NCBI RefSeq assembly: GCF_001412535.1
Contig: NZ_CP011774.1
Location: 3,219,501 to 3,283,500, forward strand
DNA from: Limnohabitans sp. 63ED37-2
GTDB taxonomy: Bacteria; Pseudomonadota; Gammaproteobacteria; Burkholderiales; Burkholderiaceae_C
Direction of reading: 5' to 3'
DNA: 64,000 nt
Made by a program: the position numbers and the translations under genes. The notes below the pieces were generated by a model, which was not told where the DNA came from, ran no database searches, and worked only from the letters and a program-made list of their open reading frames with translations. Below, piece by piece: positions 26,172-39,655 of this stretch; position 1 is the first letter of the stretch, and each line of letters begins with the position of its first letter.

Positions 26172-27362
26172 ATGGCAAAAGAGAAATTCGAACGGACCAA
26201 ACCCCACGTGAACGTGGGCACCATCGGTCACGTTGACCACGGCAAAACCACCCTGACTGCTGCCATCACCACCGTGTTGGCTGCCAAGTTCGGCGGTGCT
26301 GCCAAAGCGTACGACCAGATCGACGCGGCGCCCGAAGAGAAGGCCCGTGGTATCACGATCAACACCGCGCACGTTGAGTACGAAACAGAAAATCGTCACT
26401 ACGCACACGTGGACTGCCCTGGCCACGCTGACTATGTGAAGAACATGATCACCGGTGCTGCCCAGATGGACGGTGCGATTTTGGTTTGCTCCGCTGCTGA
26501 CGGCCCTATGCCTCAGACCCGTGAACACATCCTGTTGGCCCGCCAGGTGGGCGTGCCTTACATCATCGTGTTCCTGAACAAGTGCGACATGGTTGACGAC
26601 GCTGAGTTGTTGGAACTGGTCGAGATGGAAGTGCGCGAGTTGTTGTCCAAGTACGACTTCCCAGGCGACGATACACCGATCGTGCAAGGTTCCGCCAAGC
26701 TGGCACTGGAAGGCGACAAGGGTCCTCTGGGCGAGCAAGCCATCATGAAGCTGGCCGAAGCTTTGGACACTTACATCCCTACGCCTGACCGCGCAGTGGA
26801 CGGCGCATTCCTGATGCCCGTGGAAGACGTGTTCTCCATCTCTGGCCGTGGCACCGTGGTGACCGGCCGTATCGAGCGCGGTATCGTCAAAGTCGGCGAA
26901 GAAATCGAAATCGTGGGTATCAAAGACACGGTCAAGACCACTTGCACAGGCGTTGAGATGTTCCGCAAGCTGCTGGACCAAGGTCAAGCTGGCGACAACG
27001 TCGGTATCTTGCTGCGCGGCACCAAGCGCGAAGACGTCGAGCGCGGCCAAGTGCTGTGCAAGCCCGGCTCGATCAAGCCACACACCCACTTCACGGGCGA
27101 GATCTATGTCTTGTCCAAAGACGAAGGTGGCCGTCACACGCCTTTCTTCAACAACTACCGTCCCCAGTTCTACTTCCGTACGACTGACGTGACCGGCGCG
27201 ATCGAGTTGCCAGAAGGCAAAGAGATGGTGATGCCTGGTGACAACGTGTCGATCACTGTGAAGTTGATCAACCCCATTGCGATGGAAGAAGGCTTGCGCT
27301 TCGCCATCCGCGAAGGCGGCCGCACGGTTGGCGCTGGCGTGGTTGCCAAGATCATCGCTTAA
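26172..27362 (+). CDS. tuf: Elongation factor Tu
   Basis: 396 residues. GTP-binding motifs GHVDHGKT (19-26), DCPGHADYVKNM and NKCDM are intact, as are domains II and III through to GVVAKIIA. EF-Tu delivers aminoacyl-tRNA to the ribosome. It sits between tRNA-Thr and tRNA-Trp, equivalent to the tufB locus. A second tuf copy, common in this group near fusA, is not in this window. Codon use is strongly biased to C/G-ending codons, as for highly expressed genes. Confidence 0.98.
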   Translation: MAKEKFERTKPHVNVGTIGHVDHGKTTLTAAITTVLAAKFGGAAKAYDQIDAAPEEKARGITINTAHVEYETENRHYAHVDCPGHADYVKNMITGAAQMDGAILVCSAADGPMPQTREHILLARQVGVPYIIVFLNKCDMVDDAELLELVEMEVRELLSKYDFPGDDTPIVQGSAKLALEGDKGPLGEQAIMKLAEALDTYIPTPDRAVDGAFLMPVEDVFSISGRGTVVTGRIERGIVKVGEEIEIVGIKDTVKTTCTGVEMFRKLLDQGQAGDNVGILLRGTKREDVERGQVLCKPGSIKPHTHFTGEIYVLSKDEGGRHTPFFNNYRPQFYFRTTDVTGAIELPEGKEMVMPGDNVSITVKLINPIAMEEGLRFAIREGGRTVGAGVVAKIIA

Positions 27363-27374
27363 AGAGGTTCAAGT

Positions 27375-27450
27375 AGGGGTATAGCTCAATTGGCAGAGCG
27401 TCGGTCTCCAAAACCGAAGGTTGTAGGTTCGATTCCTACTGCCCCTGCCA
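27375..27450 (+). tRNA. tRNA-Trp (CCA)
   Basis: 76 nt with encoded CCA end. Acceptor AGGGGTA pairs with TGCCCCT, discriminator G73, anticodon loop CTCCAAA. Located between tuf and secE as in most proteobacteria. Confidence 0.97.
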
Positions 27451-27469
27451 CCTGAAAAGGTGGATTTTC

Positions 27470-27497
27470 AAGCCCGCTAGACTCTAGCGGGCTTCCT
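27470..27497 (+). terminator. Strong hairpin after tRNA-Trp, probable (weak) terminator
   Basis: AAGCCCGCTAG (27470-27480) pairs perfectly with CTAGCGGGCTT (27484-27494) around a 3-nt loop, followed by CCTTGTCT rather than a clean T run. It likely separates or attenuates tuf/tRNA transcription before secE. Confidence 0.6.
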
Positions 27498-27548
27498 TGT
27501 CTGATCAGAGCCTTTTGAAAACAAGGCTCAACAAAGGTTTTCAGCCGT

Positions 27549-27932
27549 ATGGCAACATCCGAAGTTCAAACAGTCAGTACCGCTGGCGACAAAATGCGCC
27601 TTGCCCTGGTGGCTGCGCTGGTCATTGCTGGCTTGGTGGCTTATTACATGTTGTCTGCGCAAGGCGTCTGGGCGCAGTGGGGCGGCTTGTTGGTTGGCCT
27701 TGTGGCTGCGGTTGTGGTGTTTTTCACGGCCGAGACAGGCCGACAACTGGTGGCTTTTGGGCGCGATGCTGTGCGCGAAACCAAAAAAGTGGTGTGGCCA
27801 GAGCGCAAAGAAGCTTTGCAAATCACTTTGTACGTGTTCGCTTTTGTGGTGGTGATGGCCCTGTTTTTGTGGCTCACCGACAAAACTCTGGAATGGGTTT
27901 TTTACGATCTGATTCTCGGGTGGAAAAAATAA
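27549..27932 (+). CDS. secE: Preprotein translocase subunit SecE
   Basis: 127 residues with three hydrophobic segments (about 17-35, 42-58 and 94-115), the longer enterobacterial-like form. The conserved cytosolic amphipathic stretch is RDAVRETKKVVWPERKEALQ. SecE clamps SecY. Its TAA shares a base with the nusG ATG (TAATG), so the two are coupled. Confidence 0.96.
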   Translation: MATSEVQTVSTAGDKMRLALVAALVIAGLVAYYMLSAQGVWAQWGGLLVGLVAAVVVFFTAETGRQLVAFGRDAVRETKKVVWPERKEALQITLYVFAFVVVMALFLWLTDKTLEWVFYDLILGWKK

Positions 27933-28513
27933 TGAACGATGTTGTAGTCAACGCGCCGATGGCGGGCTCTTCGACCAACCCGGACCTGAAATGGTACGTG
28001 GTGCATGCCTATTCCGGCATGGAAAAAGCGGTCGAGCGCAACATCATTGAGCGCATCACGCGCTCGGGCATGGAATCAAAGTTTGGTCGGATCTTGGTCC
28101 CCACTGAAGAAGTGGTGGAAATCAAGAACGGCCAAAAGCGTACCACCGAACGAAAGTTCTTCCCCGGCTATGTGTTGGTGGAAATGGTGATGGATGACGA
28201 AACTTGGCACTTGGTCAAGCACACCAACAAGGTGACCGGTTTTGTGGGTGGTGCGAAAAACCGCCCAGCCCCCATCTCCGAAGCGGATGTGGCCAAAATC
28301 GTCAATCAGATGCAAGAAGGCACCGACAAACCCCGTCACAAGGTGGAGTTTGAAGTCGGTGAATACATCCGCGTCAAGGAAGGCCCGTTCACGGACTTCA
28401 ATGGCACGGTGGAAGAAGTCAACTATGAGCGCAACAAGATGCGTGTGTCGGTGACCATTTTCGGTCGCGCTACACCGGTTGAGTTGGAGTTCAGTCAAGT
28501 CGAAAAGACCTGA
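27932..28513 (+). CDS. nusG: Transcription termination/antitermination factor NusG
   Basis: 193 residues from ATG 27932 (MNDVVVNAP); the upstream open frame to 27497 overlaps secE and is not NusG. NGN domain: KWYVVHAYSGMEKAVERN, FGRILVPTEEV, KFFPGYVLVEM. KOW domain at the C-terminus: GEYIRVKEGPFTDFNGTVEE. NusG links RNA polymerase to Rho or the ribosome. Confidence 0.97.
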   Translation: MNDVVVNAPMAGSSTNPDLKWYVVHAYSGMEKAVERNIIERITRSGMESKFGRILVPTEEVVEIKNGQKRTTERKFFPGYVLVEMVMDDETWHLVKHTNKVTGFVGGAKNRPAPISEADVAKIVNQMQEGTDKPRHKVEFEVGEYIRVKEGPFTDFNGTVEEVNYERNKMRVSVTIFGRATPVELEFSQVEKT

Positions 28514-28634
28514 TTTTGTCAGTTTATCGAACTGGTGCTTCCCGACTCGGCACCTGTTTTTGATCTTGAGTCGTTAACCCCGGGGAGCCAAGGACCTGTC
28601 GGTCCGAAGCGCTATAACCCGCAAGGAGAAAAGC

Positions 28635-29066
28635 ATGGCGAAAAAAATCGTCGGCTTCATCAAGCTGCAAGTGCCAGCTGGTAAAGCCAACCCATCACCA
28701 CCGATCGGTCCTGCTCTGGGCCAGCGTGGTCTGAACATCATGGAATTCTGCAAGGCGTTCAACGCCCAGACCCAAGGCGTTGAGCCGGGCCTGCCATTGC
28801 CTGTGGTCATCACAGCGTTTGCAGACAAATCCTTCACCTTCATCATCAAGACGCCACCTGCAGCGACCTTGATCAAGAAGTCCATCAAGATTGACAAGGC
28901 TTCGACCAAGCCAGGTCTGGAAAAAGTCGGCAAGATCACCCGCGCTCAGCTGGAAGAAATCGCCAAGACAAAAATGAAAGATCTGACTGCTGCCGACCTG
29001 GACGCAGCCGTTCGCACCATCGCCGGTACTGCCCGTTCCATGGGCGTGAATGTGGAGGGCGTGTAA
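28635..29066 (+). CDS. rplK: 50S ribosomal protein L11
   Basis: 143 residues: AKKIVGFIKLQVPAGKANPS, PPIGPALGQRGLNIMEFCK, ending GTARSMGVNVEGV. L11 forms the base of the stalk and binds the GTPase centre of 23S rRNA. A 121-base leader after nusG contains GGTGC/GCACC and GGACC/GGTCC hairpins; the latter could be an L1 target but that is unproven. Its stop directly abuts rplA. Confidence 0.98.
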   Translation: MAKKIVGFIKLQVPAGKANPSPPIGPALGQRGLNIMEFCKAFNAQTQGVEPGLPLPVVITAFADKSFTFIIKTPPAATLIKKSIKIDKASTKPGLEKVGKITRAQLEEIAKTKMKDLTAADLDAAVRTIAGTARSMGVNVEGV

Positions 29067-29762
29067 ATGTCCAAGCTCACCAAAAAACAAAAAGCCCTGG
29101 CTGGCAAAGTCGACAGCCTGAAGCTGTACGCACTGTCTGACGCTTTGACCATCGTCAAAGAGTGCGCGACCGCCAAGTTTGACGAGTCCATCGACGTGGC
29201 CGTCCAACTCGGCATCGATGCCAAGAAGTCCGATCAAGTGGTTCGTGGCGCTGTTGTGTTGCCCAATGGCACCGGCAAGACCGCTCGTGTGGCCGTGTTC
29301 GCACAAGGCGCCAAGGCTGAAGAAGCCCGCGCTGCTGGTGCAGACGTGGTGGGCATGGACGACCTCGCAGCCCGCGTGAAAGCTGGCGACATGCCTTTCG
29401 ATGTGGTCATCGCTGCCCCTGACGCCATGCGCGTGGTCGGTACTCTGGGTCAAATCTTGGGCCCACGTGGCCTGATGCCTAACCCCAAAGTCGGCACTGT
29501 GACCCCTGACGTGGCCACCGCCGTGAAAAACGCCAAGGCCGGTCAAGTGCAGTTCCGTGTGGACAAAGCCGGTATCGTGCATGGCACCATCGGTCGTCGC
29601 TCGTTCGACACCGACAAGTTGCAAGGCAACTTGGCTGCGCTGGTGGAAGCCTTGGTGAAAGCCAAGCCTGCGACCAGCAAAGGCGTGTACCTGCGCAAAG
29701 TGGCTGTTTCGTCGACCATGGGTGTGGGCGTTCGCGTCGACACACAATCCATCTCGGCGTGA
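29067..29762 (+). CDS. rplA: 50S ribosomal protein L1
   Basis: 231 residues beginning at the base after the rplK stop. Contains the L1 segments FDESIDVAVQLGIDAKKSDQ, GTGKTARVAVFAQG, LGPRGLMPNPKVGTVT and GTIGRRSF. L1 builds the mobile stalk at the E site and is the usual repressor of the L11-L1 mRNA. Confidence 0.98.
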   Translation: MSKLTKKQKALAGKVDSLKLYALSDALTIVKECATAKFDESIDVAVQLGIDAKKSDQVVRGAVVLPNGTGKTARVAVFAQGAKAEEARAAGADVVGMDDLAARVKAGDMPFDVVIAAPDAMRVVGTLGQILGPRGLMPNPKVGTVTPDVATAVKNAKAGQVQFRVDKAGIVHGTIGRRSFDTDKLQGNLAALVEALVKAKPATSKGVYLRKVAVSSTMGVGVRVDTQSISA

Positions 29763-30016
29763 TGGCAAAGATTTGAGGGGCTCATCCGAGCTCCTCAATG
29801 TGGTGGGTCGTTGATCTTGCAAAAGATCGGCGGGCCATCCAAGACCGTTGGTGCACACCCCGTGTGCTTAATCAACAAAACCTCAAGTCTTCTTGAAGTT
29901 TTGGGCCAACGCAGATGGCGATCCCGCTGCAGATGGATGAAGATCCAAAACAGTTGGTCGCTGCAAATAGGCGTGTTCAAGGGGCAACCCGGACAACACA
30001 TATAAAGGAGTAGACC
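29763..30016 (+). promoter_or_regulatory. L10 (rplJ) leader region
   Basis: A 254-base untranslated spacer between rplA and rplJ, typical in size for the L10-L12 autoregulatory leader. It has several possible stems, among them GAGGGGCTC/GAGCTCCTC near 29775-29799 and CTTCTTGAAG near 29889. I infer the L10(L12)4 binding site from position; the exact kink-turn was not resolved. Confidence 0.5.
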
Positions 30017-30523
30017 TTGAGTCTGAATCGCAGTGAGAAAGAAGCGGTCATTTCCGAAGTGACCGACCTCGCCGCTAAAGCTCAAACGCTGGTGATGGCG
30101 GAATACCGTGGCATCACGGTCGCTGACATGACAAACCTGCGCGTCAAAGCTCGCAGCCTGGGCGTTTCGCTGAGCGTGTTGAAAAACACCCTGGCCCGCC
30201 GTGCTGTGACCGGTACGCAGTTTGAAGTTGTCGCCGACCAGATGACCGGCCCGCTGATCTATGGCTTCTCTGAAGATGCAGTGGCCGCCGCGAAAGTGGT
30301 GGCAGACTTCGCGAAAACCAACGACAAGTTGGTCATTCGCGCAGGTGCATTTGCAGGCAAAGCTTTGGACGTCAACGGCGTGAAGCAATTGGCAAGCATC
30401 CCTTCGAAAGAAGTTTTGTTGGCTCAGTTGTGTGGCTTGCTGATGTCGCCAATGTCCCGCACCGCTGTGGTGTTGGGTGCTCTGGCGGCCAAAAAAGGCG
30501 AAGGCGAAGCTGTTGCCGCTTAA
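30017..30523 (+). CDS. rplJ: 50S ribosomal protein L10
   Basis: 168 residues with a rare TTG start at 30017: AAAGGAG lies six bases upstream and the coding begins SLNRSEKEAVISEVTDLA. L10 anchors L7/L12 dimers in the stalk. MAEYRGITVADMTNLRVKAR and SVLKNTLARRAV are conserved. The weak start codon and long leader are consistent with translational autoregulation. Confidence 0.96.
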   Translation: MSLNRSEKEAVISEVTDLAAKAQTLVMAEYRGITVADMTNLRVKARSLGVSLSVLKNTLARRAVTGTQFEVVADQMTGPLIYGFSEDAVAAAKVVADFAKTNDKLVIRAGAFAGKALDVNGVKQLASIPSKEVLLAQLCGLLMSPMSRTAVVLGALAAKKGEGEAVAA

Positions 30524-30563
30524 GGCCAGCGTTCGTGTTTTAACCAATTGTTAGGAAATAAAA

Positions 30564-30938
30564 ATGGCATTCGATAAAGACGCATTTTTGACCGCGCTGG
30601 ACAGCATGACGGTCATGGAACTCAACGACCTGGTGAAAGCCATCGAAGAGAAGTTTGGTGTGAGCGCTGCCGCTATGGCCGCTCCTGCTGCAGCTGGTGG
30701 CGGTGCCGCTGCTGCTGCTGAAGAGAAGACCGACTTCAACGTCATGTTGCTCGAAGCTGGCGCCAACAAAGTGTCCGTGATTAAAGCTGTGCGCGAAATC
30801 ACCGGTCTGGGCTTGAAAGAAGCCAAAGACTTGGTGGACGGTGCTCCTAAGGCGGTCAAAGAAGGCCTGCCTAAGGCTGACGCTGAAGCCGCTAAGAAGA
30901 AGCTGGAAGAAGCTGGCGCCAAGGCCGAACTCAAGTAA
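30564..30938 (+). CDS. rplL: 50S ribosomal protein L7/L12
   Basis: 124 residues: N-terminal dimerisation helices (AFDKDAFLTALDSMTVMELN), a flexible Ala-rich hinge (about 36-54), and the factor-binding C-terminal domain (EKTDFNVMLLEAGANKVSVI, GLGLKEAKDLVDGAPKAVKE). It recruits translational GTPases. Preceded by TTAGGAAATAAAA. Confidence 0.98.
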   Translation: MAFDKDAFLTALDSMTVMELNDLVKAIEEKFGVSAAAMAAPAAAGGGAAAAAEEKTDFNVMLLEAGANKVSVIKAVREITGLGLKEAKDLVDGAPKAVKEGLPKADAEAAKKKLEEAGAKAELK

Positions 30939-30950
30939 TTCGGTTTTGTT

Positions 30951-30988
30951 CCAAGGCTGGAGTGTCCGAAAGGGCCTCCAGCCTTTGG
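30951..30988 (+). promoter_or_regulatory. rplL-rpoB intergenic attenuator/processing hairpin
   Basis: AAGGCTGGAG (30953-30962) pairs with CTCCAGCCTT (30976-30985), extended by CCAA/TTGG with a bulge, and no T run. In other bacteria a partial terminator at this place lowers rpoBC expression relative to the ribosomal genes. The 206 bases that follow to rpoB hold no gene. Confidence 0.6.
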
Positions 30989-31191
30989 TGCTTGAAGAGC
31001 ACACCGAAAAGCAGACTCTGTTCAGTCTTCTTTCCAGTGTTTTCTGACCCGACTGCAGAAGACCCTTGGTTCGGGTTGCGTGCAATGCGCAATCGTCCGC
31101 CAACGCTGGTAGAGGCCAGCCGCCAAGACCGTTAAGAGAGTGCAACAGCTCGCTTAACACACAGTTCTGAAAGATCAAGCCCGGAGATCTC

Positions 31192-34100
31192 ATGGCCTAT
31201 TCATACACCGAACGCAAGCGAATCCGCAAAAGTTTCGGAAGCCGCGAAAGCGTGCTCGAAGTTCCTTACCTGCTGCAAATGCAAAAAGACGCTTACACGT
31301 CCTTCTTGCAGGCAGGGGTGGTTCCCTCCAAACGCACACACGAAGGCCTGCAAGCCGCATTTAAGTCGGCTTTTCCGATCGTCTCCCACAACGGTTTTGT
31401 GGAGATGAAATTCGTCGAGTACAACCTCGCCAAGCCAGCGTTTGACGTGCGCGAGTGCCAAACACGTGGTCTGACCTTCTCGTCGGCCGTGCGTGCCCGC
31501 GTTCAACTCATCATTTACGACCGTGATTCTTCGACCTCGCAAAACAAAGTGGTCAAAGAAGTCAAAGAGCAAGAGGTCTACATGGGCGAAGTGCCCTTGA
31601 TGACCGACAAAGGCTCCTTCATCATCAACGGCACCGAGCGCGTGATCGTGTCTCAGTTGCACCGCTCTCCTGGCGTGTTCTTTGAACACGACAAGGGCAA
31701 AACCCACAGCTCGGGCAAGCTGCTGTTCTCGGCCCGCATCATCCCTTACCGCGGTTCTTGGCTCGACTTCGAATTCGACCCCAAAGACATCCTGTACTTC
31801 CGCGTTGACCGTCGTCGCAAGATGCCTGTTTCCATTCTGCTCAAGGCCATTGGCTTGAACCCAGAATCGATCCTTGCGAACTTCTTCGTCAACGACAACT
31901 TCCGCCTCATGGACAGCGGTGCACAAATGGAATTTGTGGCCGAGCGTCTGCGCGGCGAAGTGGCGCGTTTTGACATCACCGACAAGTCCGGCAAAGTGGT
32001 GGTGGCCAAAGACAAGCGTATCACCGTGCGCCACACCCGCGAGCTGGAGCAGTCCGGTACCACGCACATCAGCGTGCCCGAAGACTTCCTGATTGGCCGC
32101 GTGGTGGCCCGCAGCATCGTCGAAGCCGACACGGGCGAAATCATCGCCAAGGCCAACGAAGAGCTGACCGAAGCCCTGCTGAAGAAGCTGCGCACCTCTG
32201 GCGTGCAAGACCTGCCCTGCATCTACACGAACGAACTCGACCAAGGTGCGTACATCTCGCAAACCTTGCGCATCGACGAGACCGTGGACGAGTTTGCAGC
32301 CCGTGTGGCCATCTACCGCATGATGCGCCCTGGCGAGCCGCCAACAGAAGACGCGGTCCAAGCCCTGTTCCAGCGCCTGTTCTACAACCCCGACACTTAC
32401 GATTTGTCGCGTGTGGGCCGCATGAAATTCAACGCCCGCGTGGGCCGTGGCGAGTCCACTGGCCCCATGGTGTTGACCAACGAAGACATCTTGGCCGTGG
32501 TCAAGATCTTGGTGGACCTGCGCAACGGCAACGGCGAAGTCGATGACATCGACCACCTGGGCAACCGCCGCGTGCGTTGCGTGGGCGAATTGGCCGAGAA
32601 CCAGTACCGCACAGGTCTGGCACGTATCGAAAAGGCTGTGAAAGAGCGTTTGGGCCAGGCCGAGCAAGAGCCGCTCATGCCGCATGACCTGATCAACTCC
32701 AAGCCGATTTCTGCGGCTTTGAAAGAGTTCTTTGGTGCTTCGCAGCTGTCGCAATTCATGGACCAGACCAACCCTCTGGCCGAGATCACCCACAAGCGCC
32801 GCGTGTCGGCTCTTGGCCCAGGTGGTTTGACCCGCGAGCGTGCAGGCTTCGAAGTGCGCGACGTGCACGTGACCCACTACGGTCGTGTGTGCCCGATTGA
32901 AACGCCAGAAGGTCCCAACATTGGTTTGATCAACTCGCTGGCTTTGTATGCCCGCCTGAACGAGTACGGCTTCATCGAAACCCCGTACCGCCGAGTGGTC
33001 GAAGGCAAAGTCACGATGGACATCGACTACCTGTCGGCCATCGAAGAAGGCAAGTACGTCATCGCCCAGGCCAACGCCACATTGGACAAAGACGGCAAGC
33101 TGACCGGTGATTTGGTCTCTGCCCGTGAAAAAGGCGAATCCATTCTGTGCGGCGCTGAGCGCATCCAGTACATGGACGTGTCGCCTGCCCAGATCGTGTC
33201 GGTGGCCGCTTCGTTGGTGCCATTCTTGGAGCACGATGACGCCAACCGCGCTTTGATGGGTGCCAACATGTCGCGTCAGGCCGTGCCTGTGCTTCGCCCT
33301 GAAAAGCCCATGGTCGGTACCGGCATCGAGCGCGTTGCAGCGGTCGACTCCGGCACTGTGGTCACGGCCACTCGTGGCGGTATCGTCGACTACGTGGACG
33401 CCACCCGCATCGTGATCCGCGTGAACGACGCGGAAGCTTTGGCCGGTGAAGTGGGTGTGGACATCTACAACCTGATCAAGTACCAGCGTTCCAACCAGAA
33501 CACCAACATCCACCAGCGCCCCATCGTCAAGCGTGGCGACAAGCTGGCCAAGGGTGACGTGATTGCCGACGGCGCATCGACTGACCTGGGCGAGATCGCC
33601 ATTGGTCAGAACATGCTGATCGCTTTCATGCCTTGGAACGGCTACAACTTCGAAGACTCGATCTTGATCTCTGAGCGTGTGGTGGCCGAAGACCGCTACA
33701 CCTCGATCCACATCGAAGAACTCGTGGTCATGGCCCGTGACACCAAGTTGGGTGCCGAAGAAATTTCGCGCGACATCCCCAATCTGTCCGAGCAGCAACT
33801 GGGTCGTCTGGACGACTCCGGCATCATCTACGTGGGCGCCGAAGTGCAACCCGGCGATGTGTTGGTGGGCAAGGTCACACCCAAGGGCGAGACCACCCTG
33901 ACACCCGAAGAAAAACTGCTGCGCGCCATCTTCGGTGAAAAAGCCAGCGATGTGAAAGACACCTCGCTGCGCGTGGACCAGGGCTCGCAAGGCACTGTGA
34001 TCGACGTGCAGGTCTTCACCCGTGAAGGCATCGTGCGTGACAAGCGTGCCCAGCAAATCATCGACGACGAACTCAAGCGTTTCCGCCTGGACCTGAACGA

Positions 34101-35316
34101 CCAGCTGCGCATCGTGGAAGCCGACGCGTTTGACCGTATCGAGAAACTCCTCGTGGGTCGTGTGGCCAACGGTGGTCCGCAAAAGCTGGCCAAGGGCACC
34201 AAGCTCGACAAGGCCTACATGGAGTCGGTGGACAAATTCCATTGGTTCGACATTCGTCCTGCCGAGGACGACGTGGCCATGCAACTGGAGTCCATCAAGA
34301 ACTCGCTGGAGCAAACCCGCCACAGCTTTGACTTGTCCTTTGAAGAAAAGCGCAAGAAGCTCACCCAAGGCGACGAGTTGCCTGCTGGCGTGCTGAAAAT
34401 GGTCAAGGTCTACCTGGCTGTCAAGCGCCGCTTGCAGCCTGGTGACAAGATGGCCGGTCGTCACGGTAACAAGGGCGTGGTCTCCAAGATCGTGCCCGTC
34501 GAAGACATGCCTTTCATGGCCGACGGCACCCCTGCCGACATCGTGCTCAACCCGCTGGGCGTGCCATCGCGCATGAACGTGGGTCAGGTGCTCGAAGTCC
34601 ACTTGGGCTGGGCTGGCAAAGGCATTGGCCAACGCATTGGCAACATGCTGCAAGCCGAAACCCAGCGCATGGAAAAGATTGCCGAGCTGCGCAAGCTGTT
34701 CGAGCAGCTCTACAACAGCATGGGCCGCAAGGAAGACTTGTCGCAACTGAGCGATGACGAAGTGCTGGACATGGCGGGCAACCTCAAAGAGGGCTTCCCC
34801 TTCGCTACCCCCGTGTTCGACGGTGCGGCCGAAGAAGAAATCCGTGCCATGTTGCACTTGGCCTACCCAGAAGATTTGGCCAAAGCCAAGGGTCTGACAG
34901 CCACGCGCACCCAAGCCAACTTGTTCGACGGCCGCACAGGCGACGCCTTTGACCGTCCGACCACCATTGGCTACATGCACTTCTTGAAATTGCACCACTT
35001 GGTGGACGACAAGATGCACGCCCGCTCGACCGGTCCTTACAGCTTGGTCACACAGCAGCCGCTGGGTGGTAAAGCGCAGTTCGGTGGTCAGCGTTTCGGT
35101 GAGATGGAAGTGTGGGCGCTGGAAGCGTATGGCGCTTCTTATGTTCTGCAAGAGATGCTCACCGTGAAGTCCGACGACGTGCAAGGCCGTACCAAGGTCT
35201 ACGAGAGCATCGTCAAAGGCGAACACTCCATCGAAGCGGGCATGCCCGAATCGTTCAACGTGCTGGTCAAGGAAATCCGTTCGCTGGGCCTTGACATCGA
35301 GCTCGAGCGTTCTTAA
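31192..35316 (+). CDS. rpoB: DNA-directed RNA polymerase beta subunit
   Basis: 1374 residues, full length for Betaproteobacteria. Rifampicin-pocket segment GASQLSQFMDQTNPLAEITH followed by KRRVSALGPGGLTRERAG is wild-type in appearance. Other landmarks: RVCPIETPEGPNIGLI, the Lys-rich GRHGNKGVVSKIVP, and the C-terminal GGKAQFGGQRFGEMEVWALE. Start ATG 31192 follows a CCGGAGATCTC ribosome binding site. rpoC begins 23 bases after the stop. Confidence 0.99.
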   Translation: MAYSYTERKRIRKSFGSRESVLEVPYLLQMQKDAYTSFLQAGVVPSKRTHEGLQAAFKSAFPIVSHNGFVEMKFVEYNLAKPAFDVRECQTRGLTFSSAVRARVQLIIYDRDSSTSQNKVVKEVKEQEVYMGEVPLMTDKGSFIINGTERVIVSQLHRSPGVFFEHDKGKTHSSGKLLFSARIIPYRGSWLDFEFDPKDILYFRVDRRRKMPVSILLKAIGLNPESILANFFVNDNFRLMDSGAQMEFVAERLRGEVARFDITDKSGKVVVAKDKRITVRHTRELEQSGTTHISVPEDFLIGRVVARSIVEADTGEIIAKANEELTEALLKKLRTSGVQDLPCIYTNELDQGAYISQTLRIDETVDEFAARVAIYRMMRPGEPPTEDAVQALFQRLFYNPDTYDLSRVGRMKFNARVGRGESTGPMVLTNEDILAVVKILVDLRNGNGEVDDIDHLGNRRVRCVGELAENQYRTGLARIEKAVKERLGQAEQEPLMPHDLINSKPISAALKEFFGASQLSQFMDQTNPLAEITHKRRVSALGPGGLTRERAGFEVRDVHVTHYGRVCPIETPEGPNIGLINSLALYARLNEYGFIETPYRRVVEGKVTMDIDYLSAIEEGKYVIAQANATLDKDGKLTGDLVSAREKGESILCGAERIQYMDVSPAQIVSVAASLVPFLEHDDANRALMGANMSRQAVPVLRPEKPMVGTGIERVAAVDSGTVVTATRGGIVDYVDATRIVIRVNDAEALAGEVGVDIYNLIKYQRSNQNTNIHQRPIVKRGDKLAKGDVIADGASTDLGEIAIGQNMLIAFMPWNGYNFEDSILISERVVAEDRYTSIHIEELVVMARDTKLGAEEISRDIPNLSEQQLGRLDDSGIIYVGAEVQPGDVLVGKVTPKGETTLTPEEKLLRAIFGEKASDVKDTSLRVDQGSQGTVIDVQVFTREGIVRDKRAQQIIDDELKRFRLDLNDQLRIVEADAFDRIEKLLVGRVANGGPQKLAKGTKLDKAYMESVDKFHWFDIRPAEDDVAMQLESIKNSLEQTRHSFDLSFEEKRKKLTQGDELPAGVLKMVKVYLAVKRRLQPGDKMAGRHGNKGVVSKIVPVEDMPFMADGTPADIVLNPLGVPSRMNVGQVLEVHLGWAGKGIGQRIGNMLQAETQRMEKIAELRKLFEQLYNSMGRKEDLSQLSDDEVLDMAGNLKEGFPFATPVFDGAAEEEIRAMLHLAYPEDLAKAKGLTATRTQANLFDGRTGDAFDRPTTIGYMHFLKLHHLVDDKMHARSTGPYSLVTQQPLGGKAQFGGQRFGEMEVWALEAYGASYVLQEMLTVKSDDVQGRTKVYESIVKGEHSIEAGMPESFNVLVKEIRSLGLDIELERS

Positions 35317-35339
35317 TTCACAGGCAAAGGATTCAAACC

Positions 35340-39554
<4,215 letters not shown>

Positions 39555-39588
39555 ACGGTGCATTCACCGCCAACGCGGTGAGTCCAAT

Positions 39589-39625
39589 CAGCCCCTGCAC
39601 CGCGATGTGGTCAGGGGCTGTTTTT
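39589..39625 (+). terminator. Rho-independent terminator of the rpoBC operon
   Basis: CAGCCCCTG (39589-39597) pairs with CAGGGGCTG (39612-39620), followed by TTTTT. Confidence 0.92.
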
Positions 39626-39655
39626 ATGGGGTGATGGCCCTGAGAGGAATGGAAC

